This document shows, piece after piece, positions 4,839-5,614 of a DNA stretch of 5,614 nucleotides. Source of the stretch: JADKIH01 sp031411835. Its GTDB lineage: Bacteria; Bacteroidota; Bacteroidia; AKYH767-A; 2013-40CM-41-45. Under the pieces are notes generated by a model. That model saw nothing but the letters and a program-made list of their open reading frames with translations. It was not told the DNA's origin and searched no databases. Positions within the stretch are counted from its first letter, which is position 1; each line of letters begins with the position of its first letter. The translations under genes were made by a program, and so were the position numbers. The stretch spans positions 1-5,614 of the forward strand of contig JANOBV010000402.1 in NCBI GenBank assembly GCA_031411835.1, read 5' to 3'.

Positions 4839-5614
4839 TCTGTCTTCGTTTTTCCTAATCTAAAGTTCAGCATAAAAAGCGCACCGACCAAAGCCGGTAT
4901 TGCAAGATTGATGATCCACAATGAAAATACGGCATTTAAAACAGGCAGTATATCGAGCGTGATCTTCGAGAAGAAATAAGTTGCAGCTGCACCTCTAATT
5001 CCTAATTCAATCAATGTAATGCTTGGAACAATTGTGATCACGAGGTATGTCATTGCTATCATAATGAAGGAAGGAAAAAATTTACTATCGCCACCATACA
5101 TTTTGATCAACAAATAAAACTGCAATACAAAAATTAAATAACGCAACATTGCCAATGCAAAGACTCGCAAAAGTTCTTTCGAACTGTACTCCGACAGCAC
5201 GTGAAACATGGCATACCATTTTTGCGGAAACTTCAATCGCTTCAAAATACTTTCAAGAAAACGCATATTTAAGAATGCGAGAATAGCAACGAATGAAACT
5301 ACCAGTAAAGTGATGCAGATCAAAAAACTAATCATGAAAGTTAATTCGGCATAAGTCGACAAATAATAAACTGAAGCTATTGAACCCACAAGGAGCGTTA
5401 CTAAAAGTTGACTAATATTTTCAATGACAGTTATAATCGTTGCTTGAATCTTATTTGCTTTTTCTAAGTGAAAAACTCGACCGGCAAATTCGCCAATACG
5501 ATTAGGTGTGAAAATACTAATAGTTAATCCGGAGCAAACAGCTTCCAAAGAACGGAAGAGTGAAATGTTTTCAATGCGGTCGATCATCAATTTCCATTTC
5601 AATGCTTCAGTGAG
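4835..5614 (-). CDS. Flippase-like integral membrane protein (UPF0104/LPG-synthase TM type), 5' end outside window
   Basis: The frame stays open from the TGA at 4835-4837 to the right edge, about 259 residues. The only candidate start inside is TTG at 5600-5602, but upstream codons still encode LTEALKW, and the A-x-x-W-K stretch matches the conserved end of the first membrane region of this family, so the true start is off the window. Visible features, numbered from that TTG, are TPNRIGEFAGRV (32-43), the family's P-x-R-x-G-E-x-x-R signature, several hydrophobic helices (about 57-82, 87-111, 147-168, 178-196, 222-246), and ELGIRGAAATYFF (199-211). Relatives include AglD- and YbhN-like proteins and the membrane part of lysylphosphatidylglycerol synthase. 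They often sit beside glycosyltransferases and are thought to move or anchor lipid-linked substrates, but biochemical roles are mostly unproven. It overlaps the glycosyltransferase start by 4 nt, so the two probably act in one pathway. Confidence 0.88.
   Translation of the reverse strand, partial: LTEALKWKLMIDRIENISLFRSLEAVCSGLTISIFTPNRIGEFAGRVFHLEKANKIQATIITVIENISQLLVTLLVGSIASVYYLSTYAELTFMISFLICITLLVVSFVAILAFLNMRFLESILKRLKFPQKWYAMFHVLSEYSSKELLRVFALAMLRYLIFVLQFYLLIKMYGGDSKFFPSFIMIAMTYLVITIVPSITLIELGIRGAAATYFFSKITLDILPVLNAVFSLWIINLAIPALVGALFMLNFRLGKTKTE

Overview
The window looks like a chromosomal segment from a member of the Bacteroidota, probably an environmental lineage that cannot be placed further. 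The base composition is AT-rich. Start codons lack clear Shine-Dalgarno sequences. A -33/-7 promoter of the Bacteroidota type (TTG, 19 nt, TAnnTTTG) precedes the tRNA. One lipoprotein has a CKKDK start to its mature form, one signal peptide ends ...NGQ, and the inorganic pyrophosphatase resembles Bacteroidota versions.

Layout: (1) 1-140 is the 3' end of an unrecognised plus-strand gene, followed by a small hairpin. (2) About 295-608 is a tRNA-Asn(GTT) unit with a promoter, a leader of roughly 100 nt holding two hairpins, the tRNA at 431-504, and a long-stem intrinsic terminator. (3) 609-785 is non-coding with no promoter I can support. (4) 786-3604 holds four plus-strand genes separated by 18, 34 and 46 nt: family I inorganic pyrophosphatase (ppa), a membrane-anchored zinc-ribbon protein, a secreted DUF1311/LprI-like protein, and a lipoprotein that appears to be a seven-bladed beta-propeller. 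(5) 3597-5614 on the minus strand holds two genes overlapping as ATGA: a flippase-like (UPF0104/LPG-synthase TM-type) membrane protein whose 5' end lies outside the window, then a family 2 glycosyltransferase.

ppa is housekeeping; it pulls biosynthetic reactions forward by hydrolysing pyrophosphate. The three genes after it are AT-richer and all directed to the cell envelope. They could be read from the ppa transcript, but nothing shows that they work together. The minus-strand pair is probably translationally coupled and is best read as a membrane glycan or glycolipid assembly step, substrate unknown. The two clusters converge and their coding ends overlap by 8 nt.

I found no mobile element, CRISPR array, toxin-antitoxin pair or clear novel defence system. 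The points most worth a second look are: the near-perfect 32-nt palindrome inside the 3' end of the glycosyltransferase gene, together with a homopolymer that may hide a frameshift; the replacement of a normally conserved active-site lysine in the pyrophosphatase; the structured leader of the tRNA; and the circularly closed propeller lipoprotein.
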